DNA of 64,000 nucleotides from JACDHG01 sp963811585. GTDB taxonomy: Bacteria; Actinomycetota; Actinomycetes; Propionibacteriales; Nocardioidaceae. Positions 1 through 8,271 of the stretch are shown piece after piece (position 1 is the first letter of the stretch; the number at the start of each line of letters is the position of its first letter). The position numbers and the translations under genes were made by a program. The stretch covers positions 62,001 to 126,000 of the forward strand of contig CAWERR010000002.1 of NCBI GenBank assembly GCA_963811585.1, written 5' to 3'. Below the pieces are notes generated by a model, which was not told where the DNA came from, searched no databases, and worked only from the letters and a program-made list of their open reading frames with translations.

Positions 1-269
1 TGAACGTGCCACCTTGCCGCCCGGGGATCCGCTCCACCACCCCGCGCGCCTCGAGCGAGCCGAGCGCCTGGCGCAGCGTCATCCGGCTGACGCCCAGCTC
101 CGCCGCGAGGTCCTTCTCCTTCGGCAGCTTGTCGCCGGCGAGCAGCTCACGCCCGTCGATCAAGCGCCATCAGCCACTGCTCGATCTGGGCATGGGCCGG
201 AGCGCCGGCCGCACTCGACAGGTCAGGGGCAGCGGCCAGCGCTCCGGTGTCTACCGTTTCGCCCACCAT
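1..269 (-). CDS. GntR-family transcriptional regulator, N-terminal part (runs off the window; one frameshift)
   Basis: DNA-binding winged-helix regulator of the GntR superfamily. The reading starts at the ATG at 267-269. After about 33 residues the frame breaks near 163-170 by one base, and the next frame gives a typical GntR helix-turn-helix: LPKEKDLAAELGVSRMTL followed by RQALGSLEARGVVERI. The effector domain lies outside the window. The gene sits 41 bases after the permease stop on the same strand, so it probably closes the permease operon and controls the amine locus in response to an amine or its gamma-glutamyl product (inference). Whether the shift is a sequencing error cannot be told here; indels are common in this 12-kb stretch. 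Confidence 0.8.
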
Positions 270-310
270 CGACGAACCCCCTATCCCCGAGCAGAGTCAG
301 CCGCCTCTGC

Positions 311-1901
311 TCACTTGTCGTCAAACACCTCCACGACCGCAGGGTCGATGGTGTGCTTCGGTCCCGTGAACCAGTGCTTTGCCGAGGCCTCCCACCACAA
401 CGTCAGCAGCAGCAGCGCACCTAGGGTCACGATCGGCGCGTAGTTGACGAACTTCCAGGCGAAGTCGTCGCTGAACGGCACCGCGCCGGGCACGAACGGC
501 ATCATCAGGTAGAGAGACACGATGACGATCTCGGCCACGGCGATGGGGTTCATCCACTTGTACTTGGAGCCGTTGTTCCACGAGCCCACCTCGAACTTCT
601 CGCCGTGTCGCCAGCGCAGCCAGATCGGGATGGCGAACGAGAGATAGAGCCCGATCACAGCGATCGATGTCACCGCGTAGAAGGCGACCGGGATGATGAG
701 AGGCTCTGCTGCGGTGCCGAGGTTCACTTCGATCAGAGCAGGCAGTGTCACGAGGGCGCTGACCACCCCGATCAGGATCACGGCGTTTGCCGGCACCCGG
801 GCTGCGGTCAAGCTCACCCAGCGCTGCGAACCCGGGACAGCCCCGTCACGACTGAACGCGAAAAGCATCCGTGACGCCGACGTCAAGCATGAGGTCGCAC
901 AGAAGAACTGTGCCGACGCGGAGATGAACAGGACGAGGGTTGCCCAGTCCTGGCCTAGCGACTGGACGAAGATATAGGCGACCCCGCCGGCACCAACGCC
1001 AGCGTTGTCCGGGGCACCATCGAGGTTGGGCACGGCGAACACGACGCACAGGAGCAGAAAGTAGCCTCCGAGTGCGGAGTAAGCGATGGATCGCCAGATC
1101 CCCTTGGCCGCCGCCTTGGACGCCGACGATGTCTCCTCTGACAGGTGCGCGGAGGCATCAAAGCCGGTGATGGTGTACTGCGTCAGCAAGAAACCGAAAG
1201 GCAGGATCGCGAACCAGAACACGGCCTCGGAGGTGCCGCCGTCGCCGAAGCCGGAGTTATTGAATCGCTCGGTGAACACATAGCTGAATGACTGGTGCTG
1301 GTCCGGCACGAAGATCAGGATCAGGATGATCGCCGAAGCCCCAAACACGTGCCACCAGACCGAGACGTTGTTCATGATCGCCATCAGGTGGCCGCTGAAG
1401 ATATTCAGCACCGAAGCGCCCGTCAGCACGATCAGGAACGTGATGAAGACCCGGGCCAGCGAGTAGTCCTCGGCGTAGCCTTCGCTGTACGTGCTGACCG
1501 TCAGGTCGATGAAGGTAGCGCAGCCATACGAAACGCCTGCAGTCACAGCGATCAACCCGATCAGGTTGAGCCAACCCGTGTAGAACCCTGCCCGGGGGCC
1601 GCCGAGCTTCGAGGCCCACCAGTAGATGCCTCCCGATGTCGGGTACGCCGAGACGAGCTCGGACATCGTGAAGCCGATGATCAGGATGAAGACACTGAGG
1701 ATCGGCCACGACCACGAGATCGAGATCGGGCCACCGTTGTTCCAGCCGGCACCGAAGTTGGTGAAGCAGCCGGCGAGGATCGAGATGATCGAGAACGAGA
1801 TCGCGAAGTTGGAGAAGCCCGGACCAGTTCCGTGAGAGGTCCTGCTTGTAGCCAAGCTCTGCAAGCCTGCGCTCGTCGTCATCCATGTGTGTCTGAGACA
1901 T
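311..1901 (-). CDS. APC-superfamily amino acid/amine permease (one frameshift)
   Basis: Inner-membrane transporter of the amino acid-polyamine-organocation superfamily, about 529 residues after frame correction, with about 12 hydrophobic helices. The true N-terminus begins at 1901 (MSQTHMDDDERRLAELGY). It joins the main frame at a GGG run (1818-1820 on the plus strand), where one extra base breaks the frame between NWSG and FSNFAISFS. The motif ILAGCFTNFGAGWNNGGP is typical of the GabP/ethanolamine-type permeases found beside gamma-glutamyl ligases in actinobacteria. The longer uncorrected frame running up to 2089 is an artefact, because its first residues are the C-terminus of the upstream phosphotransferase. 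Substrate unproven; an amine or GABA-like compound fits the neighbours. Confidence 0.88.
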
Positions 1902-2004
1902 CTGATCCTCCGGATGAAGCTTTCCGTGTTTGGCGTGGATGGTGCAGGTTGGGTGAGGTGCCCCGGTGCGCAGGCACGGCGGTCAGCGGGCGTACGTCGG
2001 TGCG

Positions 2005-2938
2005 TCAATCCGGTGCGGCGGCAGCAGCGAGCAACGTGTCGAACGCCGCGACTGTCGAACTCCTCGACGGCCCGGTCGTACTTCTCCATCCCCCACTCCC
2101 AGAAGTCGAAGTCAAGGCGAGCTGTTGGCGTGCTGGATCGAGGCCCACAGCGTCCAGCCGTACTTCGACATCAGACCGAGAAGCCGTGCGCGGGCCACCA
2201 TGCTCGGCCATTCGCGCCCGTAGTAGTGAGTGACGAGCTCGTCGAGCTGGTCGGCGGGCGAGGTTCGACTCGCTCCAGATGTTGCCGAGCTCGAAGCACG
2301 GGTCGTTGTTGCCGGCGTACTCGAAGTCGATGATCCAGAGGCGGTCGCCGTCATCGACGAAGTTCGCGGCCAGCAGGTCGTTGTTGCAGGGCACGGTCGG
2401 GAAGCTCGACGACGGACAGCGCGCGCTCGATCTCGGTCGACCTGCGGCATGAAGTCGAGATAGCGTGCGGGCAGTCGATAGCCGCTGTCCTGCACGGTCT
2501 TCAGGTAGGTGCGCTGCACGTCGAACATGTCGAAGTCACTGACGAAGCGCGGGCCCGCCGTGCAGCATCCGGCATACCTCGGCGATGCGCGGCAGGTTCG
2601 CGTCGGCGCGTATGTCGGTCGGGCGTCGAACGTCGTACCATCGATGTAGTCGACGACGAGCAGGTGGTCGCTCGGGCATGAACTCGACGACGCGAGGCGA
2701 CGCGCCCGAGGCAGCGGCCGCACGAGAGTTGAGGTACTCGGCCTCCCGGTCGATCGACGAGCATCGTCGGACCGTCGCTGGAGATGCGCACCACGACGTC
2801 GAGGTCGACGGTCTTGACGCGCACGTTGACGTTGGTGAGACCGCCGTCGAGCTGGGTCACCTCACGCGGCCGGTAGCGGACGGAGGCGAGCCGGTCGAGG
2901 AGGGCGTCGAGGTCGTCGGGCAGCGTCGCTGTGACCAC
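2005..2938 (-). CDS. Choline/aminoglycoside kinase-like phosphotransferase (at least six frame corrections)
   Basis: About 310 residues after correction, of the APH/choline-ethanolamine kinase fold. The N-terminus (MVTATLPDDLDALLDRLASV) is followed by LDGGLTNVNVRVK, the nucleotide-binding region. Then HLLVVDYIDG, the catalytic-loop segment PCNNDLLAANFVDD and the metal-binding WIIDFEYAGNNDPCFELG appear in turn, each in a different frame. The C-terminus reads MEKYDRAVEEFDS then FDTLLAAAAA. Between the shifts the protein stays well conserved with no other stops, which favours sequence error or very recent inactivation over an old pseudogene. It is the first gene of the minus-strand operon with the permease. 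A choline- or ethanolamine-kinase-like role in amine use is inferred from this context. Confidence 0.75.
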
Positions 2939-3058
2939 CGCAGTGCCTCCCTCCGCGGTGAGTTGATCTCACCAGGTGACGAACTGATGCTAGTGCCAAG
3001 TTCTCGGTCAGGTCTAGACTCATTCCGCCCGACCGGCCGAGTGGAAGCGACCGATCCC

Positions 3059-4426
3059 ATGTCCCAGCCACAGTTCCCTCTCGACGTCGAAAGACCTGCG
3101 CAAGCTCATCGACAACGGGGAGATCGACACGGTCATCGTCGCCTTCACCGACATGCAGGGTCGCCTGCAAGGCAAACGGATCCACGCGCAGTTCTTCCTC
3201 GACACCGTGCTCGGTCACGGCACCGAGGGCTGCAACTACCTGCTCGCCGTCGACGTCGACATGAACACCGTCGAGGGCTACGCGATCAGCTCGTGGTCGA
3301 CGGGTTACGGCGACATGGAGTTCGTGCTCGACCTCGCGACGCTCCGGCTCACCCCGTGGCTGCCCGGCACCGCGATGGTGCAGTGCGACCTCGCGTGGCT
3401 CGACGAGGACCACTCCCCCGTGCTCCAGTCACCACGCACGATCCTCAAGACCCAGGCCGACCGCGCTGCGGAGCGTGGCCTGACGGCGTTCGCCGGCACC
3501 GAGCTCGAGTTCAACGTCTACAACGACACCTTCGAGGCCGCGTGGGACAAGGGCTACCGCGACCTGATCCCCGGCAACCAGTACAACGTCGACTACTCAC
3601 TGCTCGGCACCAGCCGGGTCGAGCCGCTGCTGCGCGACATCCGCAACCAGATGTACGCCGCCGGGCTCACGGTCGAGTCGGCCAAGGGTGAGTGCAACCT
3701 CGGGCAGCACGAGATCGCGTTCAAGTACGAGGAGGTGGTCCGCACGGCCGACCAGCACTCCGTCTACAAGAACGCCGCCAAGGAGATCGCGTCGCTGCAC
3801 GGGCAGTCCGTGACCTTCATGGCGAAGTTCGACGAGCGCGAGGGCAACTCCTGCCACGTGCACATGAGCGTGCGCGGCGAGGACGGGTCGATCGTCTTCG
3901 ATGAGGGGACGGGCCCGACGAAGCTCTTCGAGCAGTTCGTCGCCGGCGTGCAGGCGACGCTGTTCGACTTCACGCTGCTCTATGCGCCGAACATCAACTC
4001 CTACAAGCGGTTCCAACCGGGGTCGTTCGCGCCGACGGCGATCGCGTGGGGGCGTGACAACCGCACGTGCGCGCTGCGGGTCGTCGGACACGGTGCCGGG
4101 CTGCGGGTGGAGAACCGGCTGCCCGGCGGCGACATGAACCCCTACCTCGGGCTCGCCGGCATGCTCGCAGGCGGTCTGCACGGGATCGAGAACGAGCTCG
4201 AGCTCGAAGCCGCGCATTCGAAGGCAACGCCTACGAGTCCGACAAGCGGCATGTGCCGACGACGCTGCTGGAGGCCCGCGACGCGTTCGCCGCGTCCGAA
4301 GTGGCGCGATCGGCGTTCGGCGACGACGTGGTCGACCACTACCTCAACGCCGCCGACGTCGAGCTCGCTGCGTTCAACTCCACTGTCACCGACTGGGAGC
4401 GCGTACGAGGCTTCGAGCGCCTATGA
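3059..4426 (+). CDS. Glutamine synthetase-family gamma-glutamyl amine ligase (two frameshifts)
   Basis: About 455 residues, type-I glutamine synthetase fold: ATP-dependent ligation of glutamate to ammonia or an amine. ATG at 3059; the frame changes near 3089 (after FPLDV, into KDLRKLIDNGEIDTVIVAF) and again near 4212 (into RAFEGNAYESDKRHVPTTLL), ending at 4426. Active-site blocks are clear: GTELEFNVY and NLGQHEIAFKY (metal/glutamate site), CHVHMSV, and NSYKRFQPGSFAP with WGRDNRTCALRV (ATP site). The flanking permease, aldehyde dehydrogenase and class-I amidase suggest a PuuA/GlnA4-like enzyme that gamma-glutamylates polyamines or ethanolamine rather than the housekeeping glutamine synthetase. 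This is family knowledge plus context; substrate not shown. Confidence 0.87.
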
Positions 4427-4470
4427 ACGTCAGGCGCAAGTCAAGTAGGCAGATGCACTGTTACCCAGGC

Positions 4471-4518
4471 GCGTTTGCCTTGTTCACAAGGCAGGTGCCT
4501 TGTGAACAAGGCAAACGC
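4471..4518. repeat. 48-bp perfect double palindrome (copy 1 of the TGCCTTGT family)
   Basis: A perfect 23-bp inverted repeat around a 2-base centre. Each arm is itself the palindrome TGCCTTGTTCACAAGGCA or its complement, so it could fold into a cruciform or two small hairpins. It lies between the ligase stop and the aldehyde dehydrogenase start. A close copy is at 19686-19729. There is no T-run, so it is not a standard terminator. Confidence 0.95.
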
Positions 4519-4544
4519 GGCCGAGCGAAGGGGCGTGCGCGACT

Positions 4545-5922
4545 ATGAGCACTACTCATGTCGTGATCAACCCGGCCGACCGAGGAGCAGGTCACCGAGG
4601 TGGCGCTCCGCCTCGCTCGAGGAGACCGACGCGGCGATCGACGACGGTCACAGACGGCGTATCGACGCGTGGCGTCACGTCGCGCCGGCCGACCGGGGTC
4701 TGCTGCTGCGCAGCGTTCTCCGACGCGGTCGACGGGGCGATCGAGGAGCTGGCCGCGCTCGAGGTGCGCAACTCCGGCCACACGATCGGCAACGCGCGGT
4801 GGGAGGCCGGCAACGTCCGCGACGTGCTCGGCTACTACGCCGCCGCCCCGAGCGGATGTTCGGTCGACAGATCCCGGTGGCCGGCGGCGTCAACGTGACG
4901 TTCAAGGAGCCACTCGGCGTCGTCGGCGTGATCGTGCCCGTGGAACTTCCCGATGCCGATCGCCGGCTGGGGTTTCGCGCCCGCTCTGGCCGCCGGCAAC
5001 TGCGTCGTGCTCAAGCCGGCTGAGCTGACGCCGATGACCGCGATCCGGATCGGCGAGCTCGCGCTCGAGGCCGGCCTGCCCGAGGGCGTCTTCACCGTCA
5101 TCCCGGGCAAGGGCTCGGTCGTGGGCGAGCGCTTCGTCACCCACCCCGCCGTTCGCAAGGTCTGCTTCACCGGCTCGACCGAGGTCGGCAAGCGGATCAT
5201 GGCGGGCGCCGCCGACCAGGTGAAGCGGGTGACGCTCGAGCTCGGCGGCAAGAGCGCCAACATCGTCTTCGCCGACTCCGACCTCGAGCAGGCCGCCGCC
5301 ACCGCGCCGTACGGCGTCTTCGACAACGCCGGCCAGGACTGCTGCGCGCGCAGCCGCATCCTGGTCGAGCGCAGCGTCCACGACCGGTTCCTCGAGCTGC
5401 TCGAGCCCGCCGTGCAGGGGGTCAAGGTCAAGGCGCCCGGCGAGGACGATGCCGAGATGGGGCCGCTGATCAGCGCGCACGCAGCGCGAGACCGTGACGT
5501 CGTACGTCGAGGGCGACGGTGTCGACGTCGCGTTCCGCGGCGAGCGCGCCCGACGGCGCGGGCTTCTGGTACCCGCCGACCGTCGTGCTGCCCGAAGTCC
5601 GAGCAGGACCGGGTATGGCGCGAGGAGGTGTTCGGGCCGGTCGTGGCGGTGCTGCCGTTCGACGACGAGGCCGACGCGATCGCGAAGGCGAACGACACCG
5701 AGTACGGCTTGTCCGGCTCGATCTGGACGCGTGACGTCGCGCGCGCGCTCCGGGTCTCGCGTGGCGTCGAGGCCGGCAACCTGAGCGTCAACTCGCACTC
5801 GTCGGTGCGCTACTCGACGCCGTTCGGCGGGTTCAAGCAGTCCGGCATCGGCCGCGAGCTCGGCCCCGACGCGCTCGACCCGTTCACCGACGTCAAGAAC
5901 GTCTTCATCTCAGATCAGCTGA
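4545..5922 (+). CDS. NAD(P)-dependent aldehyde dehydrogenase (several frameshifts)
   Basis: Oxidises an aldehyde to its acid; about 455 residues after frame correction. ATG at 4545 (MSTTHVVINPAD). The coding signal then passes through all three frames: VRNSGHTIGNARWEAGNV, NVTFKEPLGVVGVIVP, PIAGWGFAPALAAGNC, then the long C-terminal part. Family motifs are the cofactor/substrate block ELGGKSANIVFADSDL, the catalytic-cysteine region GQDCCARSR, EEVFGPVVAVLPF and FGGFKQSGIGRE. The stop is uncertain: the last frame has no stop before the next gene, so one more shift is needed, and 5922 is the first stop in a neighbouring frame. It likely oxidises the gamma-glutamyl-amino-aldehyde made in the amine pathway (inference). 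Confidence 0.85.
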
Positions 5923-5944
5923 CCGAGTTCCGCGGCGAGTCCGG

Positions 5945-5985
5945 GTGGTTGAGCTCGCGGATCTCGACAAGCTCGATCGCCGAAG
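5945..5985. repeat. Half copy of the GTCGAGCTTGTCGAGA-family element
   Basis: The arm GATCTCGACAAGCTCGATC, preceded by GGTTGAGCTC, lies in the short gap between the aldehyde dehydrogenase and the SDR gene. It matches arms of the palindromic family at 13.77, 14.32, 40.99, 44.01 and 61.84 kb. Confidence 0.7.
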
Positions 5986-6003
5986 ACAGGAAGGAAGCAC
6001 ACG

Positions 6004-6781
6004 ATGGCAGGAACAGGGCGGCTGGACGGGCGCACCGCCGTCGTCACCGGCGGCTGCAGCGGGATCGGCCTGGCGACCGTACGCCGGTTCGCCGACGAGG
6101 GCGCGCACGTGGTCATCGGCGACCTCGACGACGCTCGCGGGCCCGGACGTCGCCGAGGAGGTCGACGGCACGCTACGTGCACTGCGACGTGACCGACGCC
6201 GCGCAGGTCGAGGCGATGTTCGCGACCGCCAACAGCGACGTACGGCAGCGTCGACATCGCGTTCAACAACGCCGGCATCTCGCCGCCCGACGACGACTCG
6301 ATCCTCGACACCGGCATCGACGCGTGGCGCCGGGTGCAGGAGGTCAACCTGACCAGCGTCTACCTGTGCTGCAAGGCCGTCATCCCCTACATGCGCGAGC
6401 AGCGGCGCGGCTCGATCATCAACACCGCGTCGTTCGTCGCGGTGATGGGCGCGGCGACCTCGCAGATCTCCTACACGCGCCAGCAAGGGCGGCGTGCTGG
6501 CGATGTCGCGGGAGCTCGGCGTGCAGTTCGCGCGCGAAGGCATCCGCGTCAACGCCCTCTGCCCGGGGCCGGTCAACACGCCGCTGCTGCGGGAGCTGTT
6601 CGCGAAGGATCCCGAGCGGGCGGCACGGCGGCTCGTGCACATCCCGCTGGGCCGATTCGCCGAGCCGGAGGAGATCGCGTCGGCGGTGCTGTTCTTGGCC
6701 AGCGACGACTCGAGCTTCATCACCGCGTCGCAGTTCCTCGTCGACGGCGGCATCGCCGGCGCCTACGTGACGCCGCTGTGA
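6004..6781 (+). CDS. Short-chain dehydrogenase/reductase, FabG-like (several frameshifts)
   Basis: About 258 residues, Rossmann-fold NAD(P)-dependent oxidoreductase. ATG at 6004 behind AGGAAGGAAG. The cofactor motif TGGCSGIG and the acidic residues of GDLDD are in the first frame. DVTDAAQVEAMF, then NNAGIS, then the catalytic region SIINTASFV and SYTRQQGR (expected Tyr-x-x-x-Lys as YTASKGG after correction) follow in shifted frames. The last frame, NALCPGPVNTPLLRELF to FLVDGGIAGAYV, ends at 6781. It lies between the aldehyde dehydrogenase and the amidase and is probably co-transcribed with them. Substrate unknown; an alcohol or hydroxyacid intermediate of amine breakdown is possible. Confidence 0.82.
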
Positions 6782-6832
6782 GCGGTGCCTCGTGCTCGAG
6801 TCGGCCACCGCGAATGCCGGGCGGAGGAGAAC

Positions 6833-7591
6833 ATGAGCCGGCCGGTCATCGGCATCACGTCGTACGTCGAACCGGCGTCCTGGGCGGCCTGGACGGATGT
6901 CCCCGCGGCGCTGGTCCCGCACGGCGTACGTCGGCACGTGCACGAAGCGGGCGGCCTGGCCGTCGTCGTGCCGCCGCTGCCCGACGACGCGACCGACGAC
7001 GACGCCCGCGACGGTGCTGTCGCGACTCGACGGGCTGATCCTCGCCGGCGGCGTCGACGTCGAGCCGTCGCGGTACGGCGAGCAGCCGCACCCGACGATC
7101 CGTGCAGCCACCGCGGCCCGACCGGGACGCGTCCGAGCTGCTGCTGGCCACAGGTCACCGGGCTCGACGACTTCCCGGTGCTCGGCGTCTGTCGTGGCAT
7201 GCAGGTGATGGCGGTCGCGGCCGGCGGAGAGCTCGAGCAGCACCTGCCCGACCGGCTCGGCCATCACGGCCACTCGCCCTGCGCCCGGGATGTACGGCGA
7301 GCACCCGGTCGAGCTGGCGCCGGGCAGCCGGCTGCACAAGATCCTCGGCGAACAGCGTCACGGTGCCGACGTACCACCACCAGGGCGTCGCGTCGTCGCC
7401 CGGCTACGAGCCGGTCGGGCTGGTCGAACGACGGCGTGATCGAGGCGTTCGAGGACGCCGGCTCGCGGTTCCGGCTGGCGGTGCAGTGGCATCCCGAGGT
7501 GGGTGCCGACCCGCGGCTGTTCGAGGCCCTGGTCGAGGCCTGCCCGTGCTGGCCGCTGACCCGGTCTCAGAGTCCCCGACGCGACATCTGA
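6833..7591 (+). CDS. Class-I glutamine amidotransferase-like gamma-glutamyl-GABA hydrolase (several frameshifts)
   Basis: Peptidase C26/PuuD-like amidase that releases glutamate from gamma-glutamyl compounds. ATG at 6833 (MSRPVIGITSYVEPASW), seven bases after GGAGGA. The frame-corrected chain holds LDGLILAGGVDVEPSRYG, the nucleophile elbow LGVCRGMQVMAVAAGG (catalytic Cys), VPTYHHQGV, and RLAVQWHPEVGAD with the His-Glu pair. At least five single-base shifts are needed. The 3' end is uncertain; the frame carrying WHPE stops at 7591. It would act last in the gamma-glutamylation route, after the ligase and aldehyde dehydrogenase (inference from the well-known Puu order). Confidence 0.83.
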   Translation: MSRPVIGITSYVEPASWAAWTDVPAALVPHGVRRHVHEAGGLAVVVPPLPDDATDDDARDGAVATRRADPRRRRRRRAVAVRRAAAPDDPCSHRGPTGTRPSCCWPQVTGLDDFPVLGVCRGMQVMAVAAGGELEQHLPDRLGHHGHSPCARDVRRAPGRAGAGQPAAQDPRRTASRCRRTTTRASRRRPATSRSGWSNDGVIEAFEDAGSRFRLAVQWHPEVGADPRLFEALVEACPCWPLTRSQSPRRDI

Positions 7592-7679
7592 CGTTCATGT
7601 CGAGATCCGACGAAGTCTTTGCGGCCGACAGCCGGTCGCGCTACGGTCCGAGATGTAGCCCCCCAGGGCTGACACAGGT

Positions 7680-7716
7680 GTGGGGCCCCTCAAAGTATGA
7701 GTTTGAGGGGCCCCAC
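7680..7716 (+). terminator. Strong stem-loop after the amine-catabolism operon
   Basis: A perfect 15-bp stem, GTGGGGCCCCTCAAA against its complement, with a 7-base loop. It lies 88 bases after the amidase stop. No U-tract follows, which is common in high-GC actinobacterial terminators. Confidence 0.7.
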
Positions 7717-7943
7717 GTTCGACCGGAGTGATGTGACGTCTCCGACCTCACGGTCGATCCGTCTGACCCCACCAGCCTCGTCACCGGCTGATGCAGTGAG
7801 CCGAAGCTCACCGGATGGATCCTCGGTTTTCGTCCGTCCCGCCTTCCCTTGCGGGAGGGCGTAGAGAGATTTCTACACGTCGCCCGCTAGGCCGCACAAC
7901 CCTTTGCAGCAATAATTCTGAGCAATTTTTCCGACTGGCCGAC

Positions 7944-8019
7944 TTACCCACAGAACGGCCCGATTCATCCACCGATGACGCCGACTTGTCCACAGGTTTC
8001 GACTGGTGGTTGTGGAAAA
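7944..8019. promoter_or_regulatory. Cluster of three DnaA-box-like nonamers
   Basis: TTACCCACA at 7944-7952, TTGTCCACA at 7986-7994 and, on the minus strand, TTTTCCACA (8011-8019) lie within 76 bases, next to the A+T-rich tract at 7903-7930. TTGTCCACA is the actinobacterial consensus and TTTTCCACA fits the Escherichia coli consensus. No dnaA or dnaN is nearby, so this is more likely a DnaA-titration or regulatory site than the origin. Confidence 0.45.
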
Positions 8020-8271
8020 CGATCGGCCAACCCGGTCACCAGGTACGTCGCGCGCTGACCCGTCTCAGGAAGCCCTCGGCTCATCCCACCACCACGTATC
8101 TGGAAGCGCGCCGAGCCCTCCTAGCCGGCAGGTCTGCGCCCGACCGGGTCGGACCGCCCGTAACGCTCCCTCAACGTGGCGCAGTCACTAGGATCGTGCC
8201 TGGTCAGCGTGGAGGATCCAGCGACACCGACGTCAGGGCTACACCGGCACCACCGATAGCAAAGGACCTTC

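Larger units (their letters stand above)
7592..8271. other. Gene-free stretch of about 680 bases between the amidase and the metalloprotease
   Basis: No convincing protein. It holds a terminator hairpin (7680-7716), an A+T-rich tract unusual for this genome (about 7903-7930), a cluster of DnaA-box-like nonamers (7944-8019) and the leader of the metalloprotease gene. An open frame crosses 7815-8271, but it continues out of frame over the protease and has no recognisable domain. Confidence 0.6.

Noticed and set aside
311..2089. A 592-residue single protein covering permease plus an upstream extension
   Set aside because: The first ~60 codons are the phosphotransferase C-terminus (MEKYDRAVEEFDS) joined by an indel; the permease's own N-terminus is in another frame from 1901.
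7944..8019. Chromosomal origin (oriC)
   Set aside because: Only three DnaA-like boxes and no dnaA, dnaN or recF nearby; listed instead as a regulatory or titration candidate.
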